Made by a program: the position numbers and the translations under genes. DNA of 49,478 nt from Betaproteobacteria bacterium (GTDB lineage Bacteria; Pseudomonadota; Gammaproteobacteria; Burkholderiales; SG8-41). The first letter of the stretch is position 1. Every line of letters begins with the position of its first letter. The notes under the pieces are model-generated. The model had not been told where the DNA came from. It searched no databases and saw only the letters and a program-made list of their open reading frames with translations. Shown here in pieces: positions 33,025 to 43,593 of this stretch. The stretch lies in the NCBI GenBank assembly GCA_023266235.1, contig JAHFRL010000022.1:1-49478 (forward strand). The letters are read 5' to 3'.

Positions 33025-34023
33025 TCAGGCGTGGCCGCGCGCGAGCGCCGCCGCCAGCTCGATCGCGGCGCGCAAACTGCCGGCGTCCGCCTTGCCGCTG
33101 CCGGCGAGTTCGAGCGCGGTGCCGTGGTCGACCGAGGTGCGGATGATCGGCAGGCCGAGCGTGACGTTGACGCCGCTGCCGAAGCTCGCGTACTTGAGCA
33201 CCGGCAGGCCCTGGTCGTGGTACATCGCGAGCACGCAGTCATAATTGCGCAAGCGCTCGCGGTTGAACAATGTATCGGCGGGCAGCGGCCCGGTCACCTG
33301 CATGCCCTCGCGGCGCAGGCGTTCGAGCAGCGGCATGATGATCTCGATTTCCTCGCGTCCGAGATGTCCCGACTCGCCGGCGTGCGGATTCAGGCCCGCC
33401 ACCGCGATGCGCGGTACCGCGATGCCGAAGCGCGTCGTCAGGTCGCGCTGCAGCACGCGCAGCGTTTGCTCCAGGCTGCTGCCGGTGATCTGTGGCGCGA
33501 TGTCTTTGACGGCGACATGCGTGGTGGCGAGCGCCACGCGCAGCCCGCCGCCGGTGAGCATCATGACGACGTGCGGGGCCTTGGTACGCGCAGCGAGAAA
33601 TTCGGTGTGGCCGGTAAATGCGATGCCGGCGTCATTGATGACGCCCTTGTGCACCGGCGCGGTGACCACGGCATGAAAACGGCCGCTCATGCAGCCGTCG
33701 ACCGCGACCCCCAGCGTGCGCAGGACATAAATGGCGTTGGCGCGATCGAGTTTGCCTGGACTCACGCGCGCCGCGAGCGGCACATCGATTACCGGCATCG
33801 CACCGGGTTCAAATGCAGGCTTGCGGTCAGGCTTGAACGGCAGGTTGCGCCACGGCAATCCCAGCAACTGCGCGCGTTGCACGAGCAGTTCCCGGGCCGC
33901 GATGACCACCAGGTGTTCCGCGTACGGTTGCTGCGCGAGCATCACGCACAGATCGGGCCCGATGCCGGCGGGCTCGCCTGCCGTAATGGCGATGACGGGA
34001 GCGCTAAATGTTGAGTGTTTAAT
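33025..34023 (-). CDS. pdxA: PdxA, 4-hydroxythreonine-4-phosphate dehydrogenase, start unresolved
   Basis: An NAD-dependent enzyme of pyridoxal phosphate synthesis. Conserved segments are GPVHKG-like APVHKGVINDAG, FTGHTEF, GLNPHAGESGHLG, ADTLF, AMYHDQGLPVLKY and the end RTSVDHGTALELAGSGKAD. The first ordinary start codon is GTG at 33945, but that would remove the conserved VIAITAGEPAGIGPDL, which is present in frame just upstream (33996-33949). Between that motif and the in-frame TAA at 34030-34032 there is no ATG, GTG or TTG. The coordinate given assumes ATT at 34021-34023 (332 residues, a normal length). The 5' end overlaps one arm of a heptamer repeat element, which may have replaced the original start. 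Confidence 0.85.
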   Translation of the reverse strand: MKHSTFSAPVIAITAGEPAGIGPDLCVMLAQQPYAEHLVVIAARELLVQRAQLLGLPWRNLPFKPDRKPAFEPGAMPVIDVPLAARVSPGKLDRANAIYVLRTLGVAVDGCMSGRFHAVVTAPVHKGVINDAGIAFTGHTEFLAARTKAPHVVMMLTGGGLRVALATTHVAVKDIAPQITGSSLEQTLRVLQRDLTTRFGIAVPRIAVAGLNPHAGESGHLGREEIEIIMPLLERLRREGMQVTGPLPADTLFNRERLRNYDCVLAMYHDQGLPVLKYASFGSGVNVTLGLPIIRTSVDHGTALELAGSGKADAGSLRAAIELAAALARGHA

Positions 34024-34108
34024 GTTGAGTTATCCCGCGCTGTGTTTCGGTTAAGGGCCGCGCGCGCAGCGATCCCGATAACTTAACACTTAAAACCAAA
34101 AACTCAAC
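34010..34108. repeat. heptamer inverted element 1 (surA-pdxA)
   Basis: Left arm on the plus strand: GTTGAGT-GTTTAAT-GTTGAGT (34010-34030), three phased 7-base words. Right arm: ACTTAAC-ACTTAAA-ACCAAAA-ACTCAAC (34081-34108), four words complementary in type to the left arm. The 50-base spacer is GC-rich and unrelated. The surA stop codon abuts the right arm and the pdxA 5' end lies in the left arm. The pairing is imperfect, about two thirds of positions. Confidence 0.7.
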
Positions 34109-34109
34109 A

Positions 34110-35435
34110 CTACTTTTCTTCGAGCCGGTATTCGACGAATGCCTTGTCGCGCAACTGGCGCAGCCACTCCTGGTACGCCTCGTCGGCTTTTTGCGCGCGC
34201 AACGCCAGGCGCGCTTGCAGCCGCTGCTGCTGCTGCGACATATCCTGGTTGCGGCGCTCCAGGATCTGTATCAGGTGCCAGCCGAACGGCGAGCGCACCG
34301 GCTGGCTGACCTGCCCCAGCTTGAGCGCGTCCATCGCTTTTTCGAATTCCGGCACCGTGTCGCCGGGCGAAAGCCAGCCCAGGTCGCCGCCGCGCGCGGC
34401 GCTGCCGTCCTCGGATTGGAGCCGCGCGAGTCCGGCGAAATCGGCGTTATTATCGAGCCGCTCCTTGAGCTTGAGCAGGCGTTCTTTCGCGTCGTTCTCC
34501 GACACCAGTTCGCTGGTCTTGATCAGGATATGCCGCGCGTGGGTCTGGGCCACGATCAACGGCGCGCTCTGGCCGCGTCGTTCGTTGACGCGCACGAGAT
34601 GAAAACCGTTGGGACTGCGCAGCACCCCGCTGACCTGCCCGGACTTGAGCTCCCTTACCGCGTCGGCGAATATCGCCGGCAACCGCGCGAGCTCCCGCCA
34701 TCCCATCGCACCGCCTTGCACCGCGTCGGGAGCTTCGGAGAAACCGGCAGCAACCTGGCGGAAATCGGCGCCGCCCTTGATTTGCGCCAGCGCCTGCTCG
34801 GCGCGCGCGCGGCGCTCACGCAATTGTTCCGGGCTCGCCTGCTCCGGCACCCGGATCAGGATGTGCGACAGATTGAATTCCTCGACCTTGCCGTCCTGGA
34901 GCTGCAGCGTGCGGAGCAGGTTATCAACCTCGCTCTCGGCGACGGTGATCTTGTTGTCGACTTCCCGTTCGCGCAGCCGGGCCATCGTAATTTCGTCGCG
35001 AATGTCCTCGCGAAACTTGGCGAAGCTCACGCCGTCCTTCTCCAGCGTATCGCGCATGGCGGCCAGCGAGATCTTATTGTCCTCGGCGATGCGGGCGAGC
35101 GCCTTCTCGAGCTGGGCATCATCGACGCGCAGCCCGGTTTCCTTGGCGTATTGCAGTTGCACGCGGCTGTAGATCATGCGCTCAAGCACCTGCTTTTCCA
35201 GCACGTCAGGCGGCGGCGGCGGCGTGCCTTGCTGGCGCAATTGGGTCAGCACGACCTTGAGCCGGTCGTCCAGGTCGCGGCGCGTGATGACTTCTTCGTT
35301 GACCACTGCGACGATCCGGTCAAGCAGCGCAATACGGCCGGCGGCCGGCTTTTGGGCGTATACATGCGGGGTGGCGGTCAGCGCGAACAATGCGAGCGCA
35401 AAGGCTGCAACTAAGTGCATATAGAAAGTCTTCAT
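34110..35435 (-). CDS. surA: SurA, periplasmic peptidyl-prolyl isomerase chaperone
   Basis: A 441-residue exported chaperone for outer-membrane proteins. A signal peptide (1-27, ending VYA) is followed by the N-terminal chaperone domain (LDRIVAVVNEEVITRRDLD ...), two parvulin domains (about 185-285, with FNLSHILIRVPE and NGFHLVRV; about 300-395, with ARHILIKTSE and FGWHLIQI) and a C-terminal helix that completes the chaperone core. Length is normal. It lies 21 bases after lptD, its best-known client, and before pdxA. Confidence 0.97.
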   Translation of the reverse strand: MKTFYMHLVAAFALALFALTATPHVYAQKPAAGRIALLDRIVAVVNEEVITRRDLDDRLKVVLTQLRQQGTPPPPPDVLEKQVLERMIYSRVQLQYAKETGLRVDDAQLEKALARIAEDNKISLAAMRDTLEKDGVSFAKFREDIRDEITMARLREREVDNKITVAESEVDNLLRTLQLQDGKVEEFNLSHILIRVPEQASPEQLRERRARAEQALAQIKGGADFRQVAAGFSEAPDAVQGGAMGWRELARLPAIFADAVRELKSGQVSGVLRSPNGFHLVRVNERRGQSAPLIVAQTHARHILIKTSELVSENDAKERLLKLKERLDNNADFAGLARLQSEDGSAARGGDLGWLSPGDTVPEFEKAMDALKLGQVSQPVRSPFGWHLIQILERRNQDMSQQQQRLQARLALRAQKADEAYQEWLRQLRDKAFVEYRLEEK

Positions 35436-35456
35436 GGTTGGCGTGAGCCGCGCACG

Positions 35457-37802
35457 CTAACGCGGCGGAAAGACCTCGTCGCTGGGACGCACCGATTGCG
35501 CGCCTGGCCGATAGTAGCCGCCGATGTTCCGGCGCAATAACTCCACCGGATTGGAACCGATTTTCGACACCCCGTTCAATTCGAGCTGCATAAAAAATGA
35601 GTTGACCGAAGTCGTCGCTGTAGTTGCAAAACTGTGGGCAACGACACGAAAGGCCCAGCATCCGCCATCATATTCGAAGCCGGCCAGCCCTTCGATTAGC
35701 CTGCTGTCCGCGGTCGAGTAATTCCAGCGCGCAATCGCGCTCACGCGGCGGGTGAGCGGCCATTGGCCTGACAGGTCTACCTGACGGAGCGTGTTGGAAG
35801 GATTGAGCGCGCTGACGACGGTTTGGGTCTGGCCAACCGCGGCGGCCTGCGCGCCCGTCGTATAACGGTAGGCCGCATTCACGACCTTGCCGGGCTCCGG
35901 TTGATAGCGGACACCCGCGTTCAATCTTTGGGTTTGCGACAAATCGGTCGTGTACTGCCAGCCCGCATCGGCGGTCCAGTGCGGCGCTATGGTCCCATTC
36001 AGCGCCGCAAGCAGGTCGGAGTTATTGCTGCCGCGCGGCGCAATACCTGGCAGCGTCACATCCTGCGCCTTGAAATAAAAACGTTGTGCCAAACCCGCTC
36101 GCAGACGCTCGACCCCGTTGTCCTGCAGCAGGCGCGACGCCAGGCCCGTGGTGACCTGGTTGGCGTCGTTGATGCGGTCACTGCCGCTGAACTGGTTCTC
36201 CGTATACAGGGTGGCCAGGTTGATGTCCTGCAATCCGGAATCGAATACGGGCAATTGATTCTGATTGCGGGTCGGGATGTAGACGTAGAATATCTTGGGC
36301 TCGAGCGTCTGCACCATGCCTTGCCCCGACAAGGTCATGTTGCGCTCGAACACGAGGCCGCTTTCGGCCGAAAAAATCGGCACCGTCCGGTTTTGATCGG
36401 GTAGAGCGGTATTTGTCTGGTCGAAATTATAATGGGTCACATGCAGGCCCATCTTGGGCGTGAGGTACGCAAACGACGTTTGCAGCGGCACGCTGATACT
36501 AGGATACGCGACGGCCCTTGTGCCGTTGATCAACGTCGGGTGAGTGAACTGGGCGACATTACCGGCAAATACGGAATCCGCAATTCCGGCGATCGGTTTA
36601 CTGGCGGCCAGGTTGACCTGCGAAGTGCTGTAAGGCGCAGTGACCGGATTTAATGGATCGGACTGCAGCGTCTGCCAGCGCTGCACGACCGTCGAGAATC
36701 CCCAGCTTCCGTCGCTCCCCAAAGCACCGCCCTTTGCCAGCGTCGCCGTGCGCGGCAGCAAGACTTGCGAAGTCGCGGCGATTTGCGTCGACAGGTCGGT
36801 AAAATAAGTGCCATCCGAGACCTTCTGGACGTTCAAAGTCGCCGCCCAGCCGTTGCCGAGGGTTTGGTTGTGAACCACCGAAAGCGCGCTGCGGGTGCCG
36901 CCGTTCTTGACCCGGTCGTCCGGCAGGACTTCATAACGGACTTCGCCCCGGTAAAGCGGATCGAGGTAACGAAATTCGTTGCGCAGCTGAACGCCACGCT
37001 TGGCCATCACGCGCGGCGTAATGGTTGCATCGCGGTTGGGCGCGATGTTCCAGTAGTAAGGGAGCGAGAATTCGGTGCCCGAATTGCCGCTGGCGCCCAT
37101 GGTCGGCGCCAGGAATCCCGATTTGCGCTGCCGGTCGAGCGAAAAGCTCAGGTACGGCGAATAAAGTATGGGCGCCCCGAGGAACACGACGCTGGCGTCG
37201 CGCGCGGTGCCGATCTGGCGGTCCTTGTCGATCTCGAAATCCCTGGCGCGCAAGTACCAGTCGTCGGTGCCGAGGTCACAGGACGTGTAACTGCCGGCGA
37301 GCATGCGGTACTTGTTTGGACCTTCAAAAACGAGCCGTTCGCCCTCGCCGCGGCCGTTGGTCGCGTTGACCTGCACCCGATACCTGGGTTTTTCCATCTC
37401 GCCGCGCTCGGTGTCCATGTTGAAATTGAGCTCAGTCCCATCCATTACGTCGCCGCGCTGCTCGATACGGACGTTGCCCCGGGCATGGATTTCATTTGCG
37501 GCCTGGTCATAGCGCAACCAGTCGGCGTAAACGGCTTTGCCGCGCTTGCGCAGGCGCACGGTGCCTTCGGCCTCAATTTCCTGATTCTGATGGCCTTGAA
37601 TGCCGTCGGCGTCGACGAACAACGGCACCGTGTCCTTATTGTCGGGCGGAATGCGGATGAAGAAGGGTTGGAGCTTGAGCTGGAGTCCCCCGGTGTCGGG
37701 CTTTAAGCCGATCGCGCCGTCGTCGGCTGCCACGGCGCAACCGCACGCGCACGACAGCAACAACGCAACCCGGGAAACGCGGAAAACTCTCATTGTCTGC
37801 AT
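35457..37802 (-). CDS. lptD: LptD, LPS-assembly outer-membrane protein
   Basis: The outer-membrane beta barrel that, with LptE, inserts lipopolysaccharide into the outer leaflet. A signal peptide (ending in AVAAD) is followed by an N-terminal jellyroll domain related to LptA (FVDADGIQGHQNQEIEAEG ... YADWLRYDQAANEIHARGNV) and the C-terminal barrel. Cysteines outside the signal peptide occur in SYTSCDLGTDDW and GGCWAFRVVAH, a two-cysteine pattern able to form the single inter-domain disulfide. The start at 37802 (MQTMRVFRVSR) gives 781 residues; an ATG three codons later is equally plausible, and an upstream ATG at 37874 lies beyond the divergent gene's start. It heads lptD-surA-pdxA-rsmA. Confidence 0.95.
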   Translation of the reverse strand: MQTMRVFRVSRVALLLSCACGCAVAADDGAIGLKPDTGGLQLKLQPFFIRIPPDNKDTVPLFVDADGIQGHQNQEIEAEGTVRLRKRGKAVYADWLRYDQAANEIHARGNVRIEQRGDVMDGTELNFNMDTERGEMEKPRYRVQVNATNGRGEGERLVFEGPNKYRMLAGSYTSCDLGTDDWYLRARDFEIDKDRQIGTARDASVVFLGAPILYSPYLSFSLDRQRKSGFLAPTMGASGNSGTEFSLPYYWNIAPNRDATITPRVMAKRGVQLRNEFRYLDPLYRGEVRYEVLPDDRVKNGGTRSALSVVHNQTLGNGWAATLNVQKVSDGTYFTDLSTQIAATSQVLLPRTATLAKGGALGSDGSWGFSTVVQRWQTLQSDPLNPVTAPYSTSQVNLAASKPIAGIADSVFAGNVAQFTHPTLINGTRAVAYPSISVPLQTSFAYLTPKMGLHVTHYNFDQTNTALPDQNRTVPIFSAESGLVFERNMTLSGQGMVQTLEPKIFYVYIPTRNQNQLPVFDSGLQDINLATLYTENQFSGSDRINDANQVTTGLASRLLQDNGVERLRAGLAQRFYFKAQDVTLPGIAPRGSNNSDLLAALNGTIAPHWTADAGWQYTTDLSQTQRLNAGVRYQPEPGKVVNAAYRYTTGAQAAAVGQTQTVVSALNPSNTLRQVDLSGQWPLTRRVSAIARWNYSTADSRLIEGLAGFEYDGGCWAFRVVAHSFATTATTSVNSFFMQLELNGVSKIGSNPVELLRRNIGGYYRPGAQSVRPSDEVFPPR

Positions 37803-37821
37803 CGAGAGGAGGGAGTGATAA
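37793..37821 (+). promoter_or_regulatory. possible promoter of amgK-murU
   Basis: TTGTCT (37793-37798), a 17-base spacer and TGATAA (37816-37821) precede the amgK ATG by about 27 bases. The -35 lies inside the first codons of the divergent lptD gene, so the two genes would compete for the same DNA. Confidence 0.35.
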
Positions 37822-37847
37822 AATCGCACAATTTCCGGAAATAGGCA

Positions 37848-39529
<1,682 letters not shown>

Positions 39530-39539
39530 GCGGCACGCG

Positions 39540-39977
39540 ATGAACGAAAACGAAGTCACAACCGCACTCGCGCTCGATGCCGCATGGGTCGCTACGCTGC
39601 GCGCGGACGCGCTGGCGTTGCTCGAACTCGCAGTGTGGGGCGACGTCAGCTCGGCGCGGCTCGGCGCGGTCACGCGGTTGCGGAAGCGCGCGCTCGAACT
39701 CAACGAAAAGTTGCGCGCCGTTACCGCCGATCGCTTCTGGATCCCGCACCCGCGCGAGCAACTCAAGAGTGCGCTTGCCGGCGCACTGGCGGTCGGCGAT
39801 GCGCTGACCGCCGCCGAGAACAGCGCGCGCGAAATGGACGCCGGACGCGACCTCGCGGCGCTCAATCGGCAGTTAGGTGCGCTCGCGCATGAGATCAACC
39901 GCTTGCGCGGGCTCAGCAACCGGTGGGCGGCGTTGCTCGATACGCTCAACCGCGACCGCTCCGCAGCCGACGATTGA
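39540..39977 (+). CDS. hypothetical helical protein
   Basis: A 145-residue soluble protein 10 bases after murU. It is Ala/Leu/Arg-rich and almost entirely helical, with likely coiled coils at about 40-65 (RLGAVTRLRKRALELNEKLR) and 95-140 (NRQLGALAHEINRLRGLSNR). No enzyme motif, signal peptide or membrane segment. The central FWIPHPREQLKSAL is the most distinctive segment. I do not recognise a family. Position suggests co-transcription with amgK-murU. Confidence 0.75.
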   Translation: MNENEVTTALALDAAWVATLRADALALLELAVWGDVSSARLGAVTRLRKRALELNEKLRAVTADRFWIPHPREQLKSALAGALAVGDALTAAENSAREMDAGRDLAALNRQLGALAHEINRLRGLSNRWAALLDTLNRDRSAADD

Positions 39978-40001
39978 GGCGGGGCCGTCCGCCGCAGGGT
40001 T

Positions 40002-40007
40002 TATAAT
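40002..40007 (+). promoter_or_regulatory. -10 element directly before pepP
   Basis: A perfect TATAAT ends 6 bases before the pepP ATG. Transcription from it would start at or next to the A of the ATG, implying a leaderless message. The matching -35 at normal spacing (GCGGGG) is poor, and no Shine-Dalgarno is seen. Confidence 0.35.
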
Positions 40008-40013
40008 TCCCGC

Positions 40014-41336
40014 ATGTCCGGACCTCAAAGTGCCATCGACATACCCGCGCTTTACGCCGGGCGGCGCGCGCGGCTCGCGCAGCTGATGCAGCGCGGCGTC
40101 GCCGTGGTTCCCACCGCGCCGGAACAGGCGCGCAACCGCGACTCGCATTATCCGTTCCGCTACGACAGCTACTTTTACCATCTGACCGGTTTTCCCGAGC
40201 CGGAGGCGGTGCTGGTGCAGGTTGCCGGCGACCATCCCAAAAGCCTGTTGTTCTGCCGCGAGCGCGATCCCGAACGCGAGGTCTGGGACGGCTTTCGGTT
40301 CGGTCCCGAACAGGCGCGCGTGCGATTCGGCTTCGACGAGTGCCACAGCAGCGCCGAGCTCGACGCGCTGATGCCGCAGTTGCTCGCCGACCAGCCGCAG
40401 CTCTATTGCCACCTCGGCGGCGACGACGCGTGGAACCGCCGCGTGGTGGGCTGGATCGCCGCGGTGCGCGCGCAGGCGCGCAGCGGCGTCACGGCACCGG
40501 CCGCGATCCACGACGTGCGCGCGCTGCTCGATGAAATGCGGCTCGTCAAGGACGCGCACGAGCAGGCGACGATGCGGCGTGCGGCGCAGATCTCGACCGA
40601 TGCGCACCGGCGCGCGATGCGCGCCACCAAACCCGGCCGCGCCGAATACGAGATCGAAGCCGAACTGCTGCACGAGTTCCGCCGCCGCGGCGCGCAGGCG
40701 CCGGCCTACACGCCGATCGTCGCCGGCGGCGCCAATGCGTGCGTGCTGCATTACGTGCAGAACGACGCGGTGCTGAAAGCCGGTGATCTGCTGCTGATCG
40801 ACGCCGGCTGCGAGGTCGACGGCTACGCGGCGGACCTCACGCGCACTTTCCCGGTGAGCGGCAAATTCAGCCCGGAGCAGCGCGACGTCTATCAAATGGT
40901 GCTCGCGGCGCAGGCCGCGGCGCTCGCGATGGTGCGCAGCGGCGCGCCGTGGAACGCGCCGCACGATGCCGCAGTGCGCGTGGTGGCGCAGGGGTTGCTC
41001 GATTTTCGTCTGTGCCAGGGCAGCGTCGAGCAGGTGATCGAGGCCGGCGATTACAAGAAATTCTTCATGCACCGCACCGGCCACTGGCTCGGGCTCGACG
41101 TGCACGACGCCGGCGATTACAAGCGCGATGGCCAGTGGCGCGAATTCAAGCCCGGCATGGTGCTGACGGTGGAGCCGGGCTGCTATATCCGCGCCGGCGC
41201 CGGCATTCCCGAGCGCTTTGCCAACATCGGCATCCGCATCGAGGACGACGTGCTGGTGACGGCGTCGGGCCATGAGGTGCTGACGCAGGCGGCGCCGAAA
41301 ACGGTCGACGACATCGAAGCCTTGATGCGTGGCTGA
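40014..41336 (+). CDS. pepP: PepP, Xaa-Pro aminopeptidase (aminopeptidase P)
   Basis: A 440-residue di-manganese metallopeptidase that removes N-terminal residues preceding proline. The N-terminal AMP_N domain (about 1-135, with NRDSHYPFRYDSYFYHLTGF) is followed by the pita-bread fold. Metal ligands are two Asp in LLIDAGCEVDGYAADLTRTF, His in HRTGHWLGLDVHD, Glu in LTVEPGCYI and Glu in IRIEDDVLV. Length is normal. The stop overlaps the ubiH start by 8 bases; pepP-ubiH is a conserved pair in beta- and gammaproteobacteria. Confidence 0.96.
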   Translation: MSGPQSAIDIPALYAGRRARLAQLMQRGVAVVPTAPEQARNRDSHYPFRYDSYFYHLTGFPEPEAVLVQVAGDHPKSLLFCRERDPEREVWDGFRFGPEQARVRFGFDECHSSAELDALMPQLLADQPQLYCHLGGDDAWNRRVVGWIAAVRAQARSGVTAPAAIHDVRALLDEMRLVKDAHEQATMRRAAQISTDAHRRAMRATKPGRAEYEIEAELLHEFRRRGAQAPAYTPIVAGGANACVLHYVQNDAVLKAGDLLLIDAGCEVDGYAADLTRTFPVSGKFSPEQRDVYQMVLAAQAAALAMVRSGAPWNAPHDAAVRVVAQGLLDFRLCQGSVEQVIEAGDYKKFFMHRTGHWLGLDVHDAGDYKRDGQWREFKPGMVLTVEPGCYIRAGAGIPERFANIGIRIEDDVLVTASGHEVLTQAAPKTVDDIEALMRG

Positions 41337-42483
41337 GCCATACGACATCATCATTGCGGGCGGCGGCCCGGTCGGCGCCGCGCTGGCGCTGGGCCTGCGC
41401 GACAGCGGCCACAGCGTCGCGCTGCTCGAAGCGCGGCCGCGCGGGGCCGGACTCGACGACGCGCGCACCATCGCGCTCTCCTGGGGCAGTCGCCTGATTC
41501 TCGAGCGGCTCGGGGTGTGGCCGGCGCTCGCGCAGGCGACGGCCATCCAGCGCATTACGGTTTCGCAGCAGCACGGCTTCGGCCGCGTCGAATTGAGCGC
41601 GCGAGAGGCAGGCGTGCCAGCGCTCGGCTTCGTCGCCACTTACACCGCGCTGCAGCGTGCACTTACTGCGGCACTCGAGCGTAGCGCGGTGCAGGTGATG
41701 GCGGGGTGCGCGGCGCGCGCGGTCAGCGGCGATCGCGATGGCGCGATGGTAAGCGTCGATTGCGGCGACGTGCAGCGGCAATTCGCCGCGCGCCTGCTTG
41801 CGGTCGCCGACGGCGGCGCGAACCTGAACTTGACGCACATCAAGACGTGCGACTACCGGCAGGCGGCGCTGGTGTGCGATGTCGCGACCGATGAGGCGCA
41901 CCAAAATCGTGCGTTTGAGCGCTTTACACCCGAGGGTCCGCTCGCGCTGCTGCCGACCGCGCGCGGCTGGTCGCTGGTGTGGACTACGGCTCCTGACCGC
42001 GCGCGCGAGCTGGCCGGGCTCGACGATGCGGAATTCTGCGGGCGCCTGCACGCCGCATTCGGTGCTACGCTCGGCTCGTTCCGTGCGCATGGCCGGCGCC
42101 AGGTGTTTCCGCTCGTCCTCAAATATGCGACGCGATCCGTCGCACCGCGCACGGTGCTGATCGGCAATGCGGCACAAACCCTGCATCCGGTTGCCGGCCA
42201 AGGCTTCAATCTCGGTTTGCGCGATGCGTGGGAGCTGGCGCATGCAATTATGGAGCACGGCGCCAGCGATCCCGGTAGCAGCGCGTTGCTGGATGCCTAT
42301 TTCTCGCAACGCCGTTTTGATCGAACCGCCACCATTTTATTCACTGATTCACTGATCCGGTTGTTTTCCAAAGACATCCCGCTGTTCAACCCCGTGCGCG
42401 GCGGCGGGCTCGCCGCGTTAGGCGGCATTCCTCCGGCAAAAAACTTTCTGGTACGCCGCATGCTGTTTGGCGCGCGCGGCTGA
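41329..42483 (+). CDS. ubiH: UbiH-type FAD monooxygenase of ubiquinone synthesis
   Basis: A 384-residue aromatic-ring hydroxylase of the UbiH/UbiF/UbiI family. FAD site: IIIAGGGPVGAALALGLRDSG. Arg and substrate side: LDDARTIALSWGSRLIL. Second FAD motif: GNAAQTLHPVAGQGFNLGLRDAWEL. The GTG start overlaps the pepP stop (GTGGCTGA). Which ring position it hydroxylates cannot be told from sequence alone; the neighbour pepP favours UbiH. The C-terminal SLIRLFSKDIPLFNPVRGGG is the usual membrane-associating helix of this family. Confidence 0.9.
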   Translation: MAEPYDIIIAGGGPVGAALALGLRDSGHSVALLEARPRGAGLDDARTIALSWGSRLILERLGVWPALAQATAIQRITVSQQHGFGRVELSAREAGVPALGFVATYTALQRALTAALERSAVQVMAGCAARAVSGDRDGAMVSVDCGDVQRQFAARLLAVADGGANLNLTHIKTCDYRQAALVCDVATDEAHQNRAFERFTPEGPLALLPTARGWSLVWTTAPDRARELAGLDDAEFCGRLHAAFGATLGSFRAHGRRQVFPLVLKYATRSVAPRTVLIGNAAQTLHPVAGQGFNLGLRDAWELAHAIMEHGASDPGSSALLDAYFSQRRFDRTATILFTDSLIRLFSKDIPLFNPVRGGGLAALGGIPPAKNFLVRRMLFGARG

Positions 42484-42532
42484 TCAAAAAATAAAATTGA
42501 TCAAGTTGCTTTTCTTGCCGCGGCGACGAGAT

Positions 42533-42538
42533 TACAAT
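42533..42538 (+). promoter_or_regulatory. possible -10 of dusB-fis
   Basis: TACAAT is followed by a C-rich stretch (TACGCCCTCCC), resembling the GC-rich discriminators of growth-rate-controlled promoters such as the dusB-fis promoter of enterics. The hexamer at normal -35 distance (TTTTCT) is weak. The AT-rich bases before it contain an inverted TGATCAA/TTGATCA (42481-42487 with 42497-42503) that starts at the ubiH stop codon. Confidence 0.35.
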
Positions 42539-42585
42539 TACGCCCTCCCTGAAATCATTCCCACGGCAACGATCGATATCACGCG

Positions 42586-43593
42586 ATGCACATCGGCCCG
42601 TATCAATTGAAGAACAACCTGATGGTCGCGCCGATGGCCGGCGTCACCGATCGTCCGTTCCGCCAGTTGTGCAAACGGATGGGCGCCGGCATGGCGGTGT
42701 CGGAAATGGTCGCCAGCAATTCGCTGCTGTGGGGCTCCGCGAAAACGCGCCGCCGCGCCAACCACGCCGGCGAGGTCGATCCGATTTCGGTGCAGATCGC
42801 AGGCGCCGAGCCGGCGATGATGGCGGATGCCGCGCGATTCAACGCCGATGGGGGCGCGCAGATCATCGATATCAATATGGGCTGCCCCGCCAAGAAGGTG
42901 TGCAACGTGATGGCCGGCTCCGCGCTTCTACAGAACGAGCTGCTGGTCAAGCGCATTGTCGAGGCGGTAGTCGGCGCAGTCAGGGTTCCGGTTACGCTCA
43001 AGATCCGCACCGGCTGGGACCGCCAGAACAAGAACGCGGTGCGGGTCGCGAAACTGGCCGAGGATTCAGGCATCCAGGCGCTGGCCGTGCACGGCCGCAC
43101 GCGCGCCTGCGGTTACAGTGGCGACGCCGAATACGACACCATCGCCGCGGTCAAATCCGCAGTCAACATTCCGGTAATCGCCAATGGCGACATCACCACG
43201 CCCGAGAAGGCAAGGCGCGTGCTCGAATATACCGGCGCCGACGCGGTGATGATAGGCCGGGCGGCGCAAGGCCGGCCGTGGATTTTCCGCGAGATCGAGC
43301 ACTATCTCGCAACCGGCACGCGCCTGCCGCCGCCCGAAGTCGGTGAAATCCATCGCGTGCTGGTCGCGCATCTGCACGACTTGTACGCGTTCTATGGCGA
43401 GCACACCGGCGTGCGCGTCGCGCGCAAGCACATCTCGTGGTACACCAAGGGGCTCGCCGGCTCGGCGGCATTCCGCCACACGATGAACCAGTTGCAGAGC
43501 TGCGCCGGGCAACTCGCGGCGGTCAACGAATTTTTCGGAGAGCTGGCCAGCTACGGCCAGCGGCTTACCTATATTGAGGAACTGGCGGCATGA
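42586..43593 (+). CDS. dusB: DusB, tRNA-dihydrouridine synthase
   Basis: A 335-residue FMN- and NADPH-dependent enzyme that reduces specific uridines of tRNA. The N-terminal MVAPMAGVTDRPFRQL, the catalytic Cys100 in INMGCPAKKV, the FMN-phosphate region IANGDITTPEKA and GADAVMIGRAAQGRPWIF fit DusB closely. A C-terminal helical RNA-binding domain is present. It overlaps fis by 4 bases (ATGA); dusB-fis is one of the most conserved gene pairs in proteobacteria. Confidence 0.97.
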   Translation: MHIGPYQLKNNLMVAPMAGVTDRPFRQLCKRMGAGMAVSEMVASNSLLWGSAKTRRRANHAGEVDPISVQIAGAEPAMMADAARFNADGGAQIIDINMGCPAKKVCNVMAGSALLQNELLVKRIVEAVVGAVRVPVTLKIRTGWDRQNKNAVRVAKLAEDSGIQALAVHGRTRACGYSGDAEYDTIAAVKSAVNIPVIANGDITTPEKARRVLEYTGADAVMIGRAAQGRPWIFREIEHYLATGTRLPPPEVGEIHRVLVAHLHDLYAFYGEHTGVRVARKHISWYTKGLAGSAAFRHTMNQLQSCAGQLAAVNEFFGELASYGQRLTYIEELAA

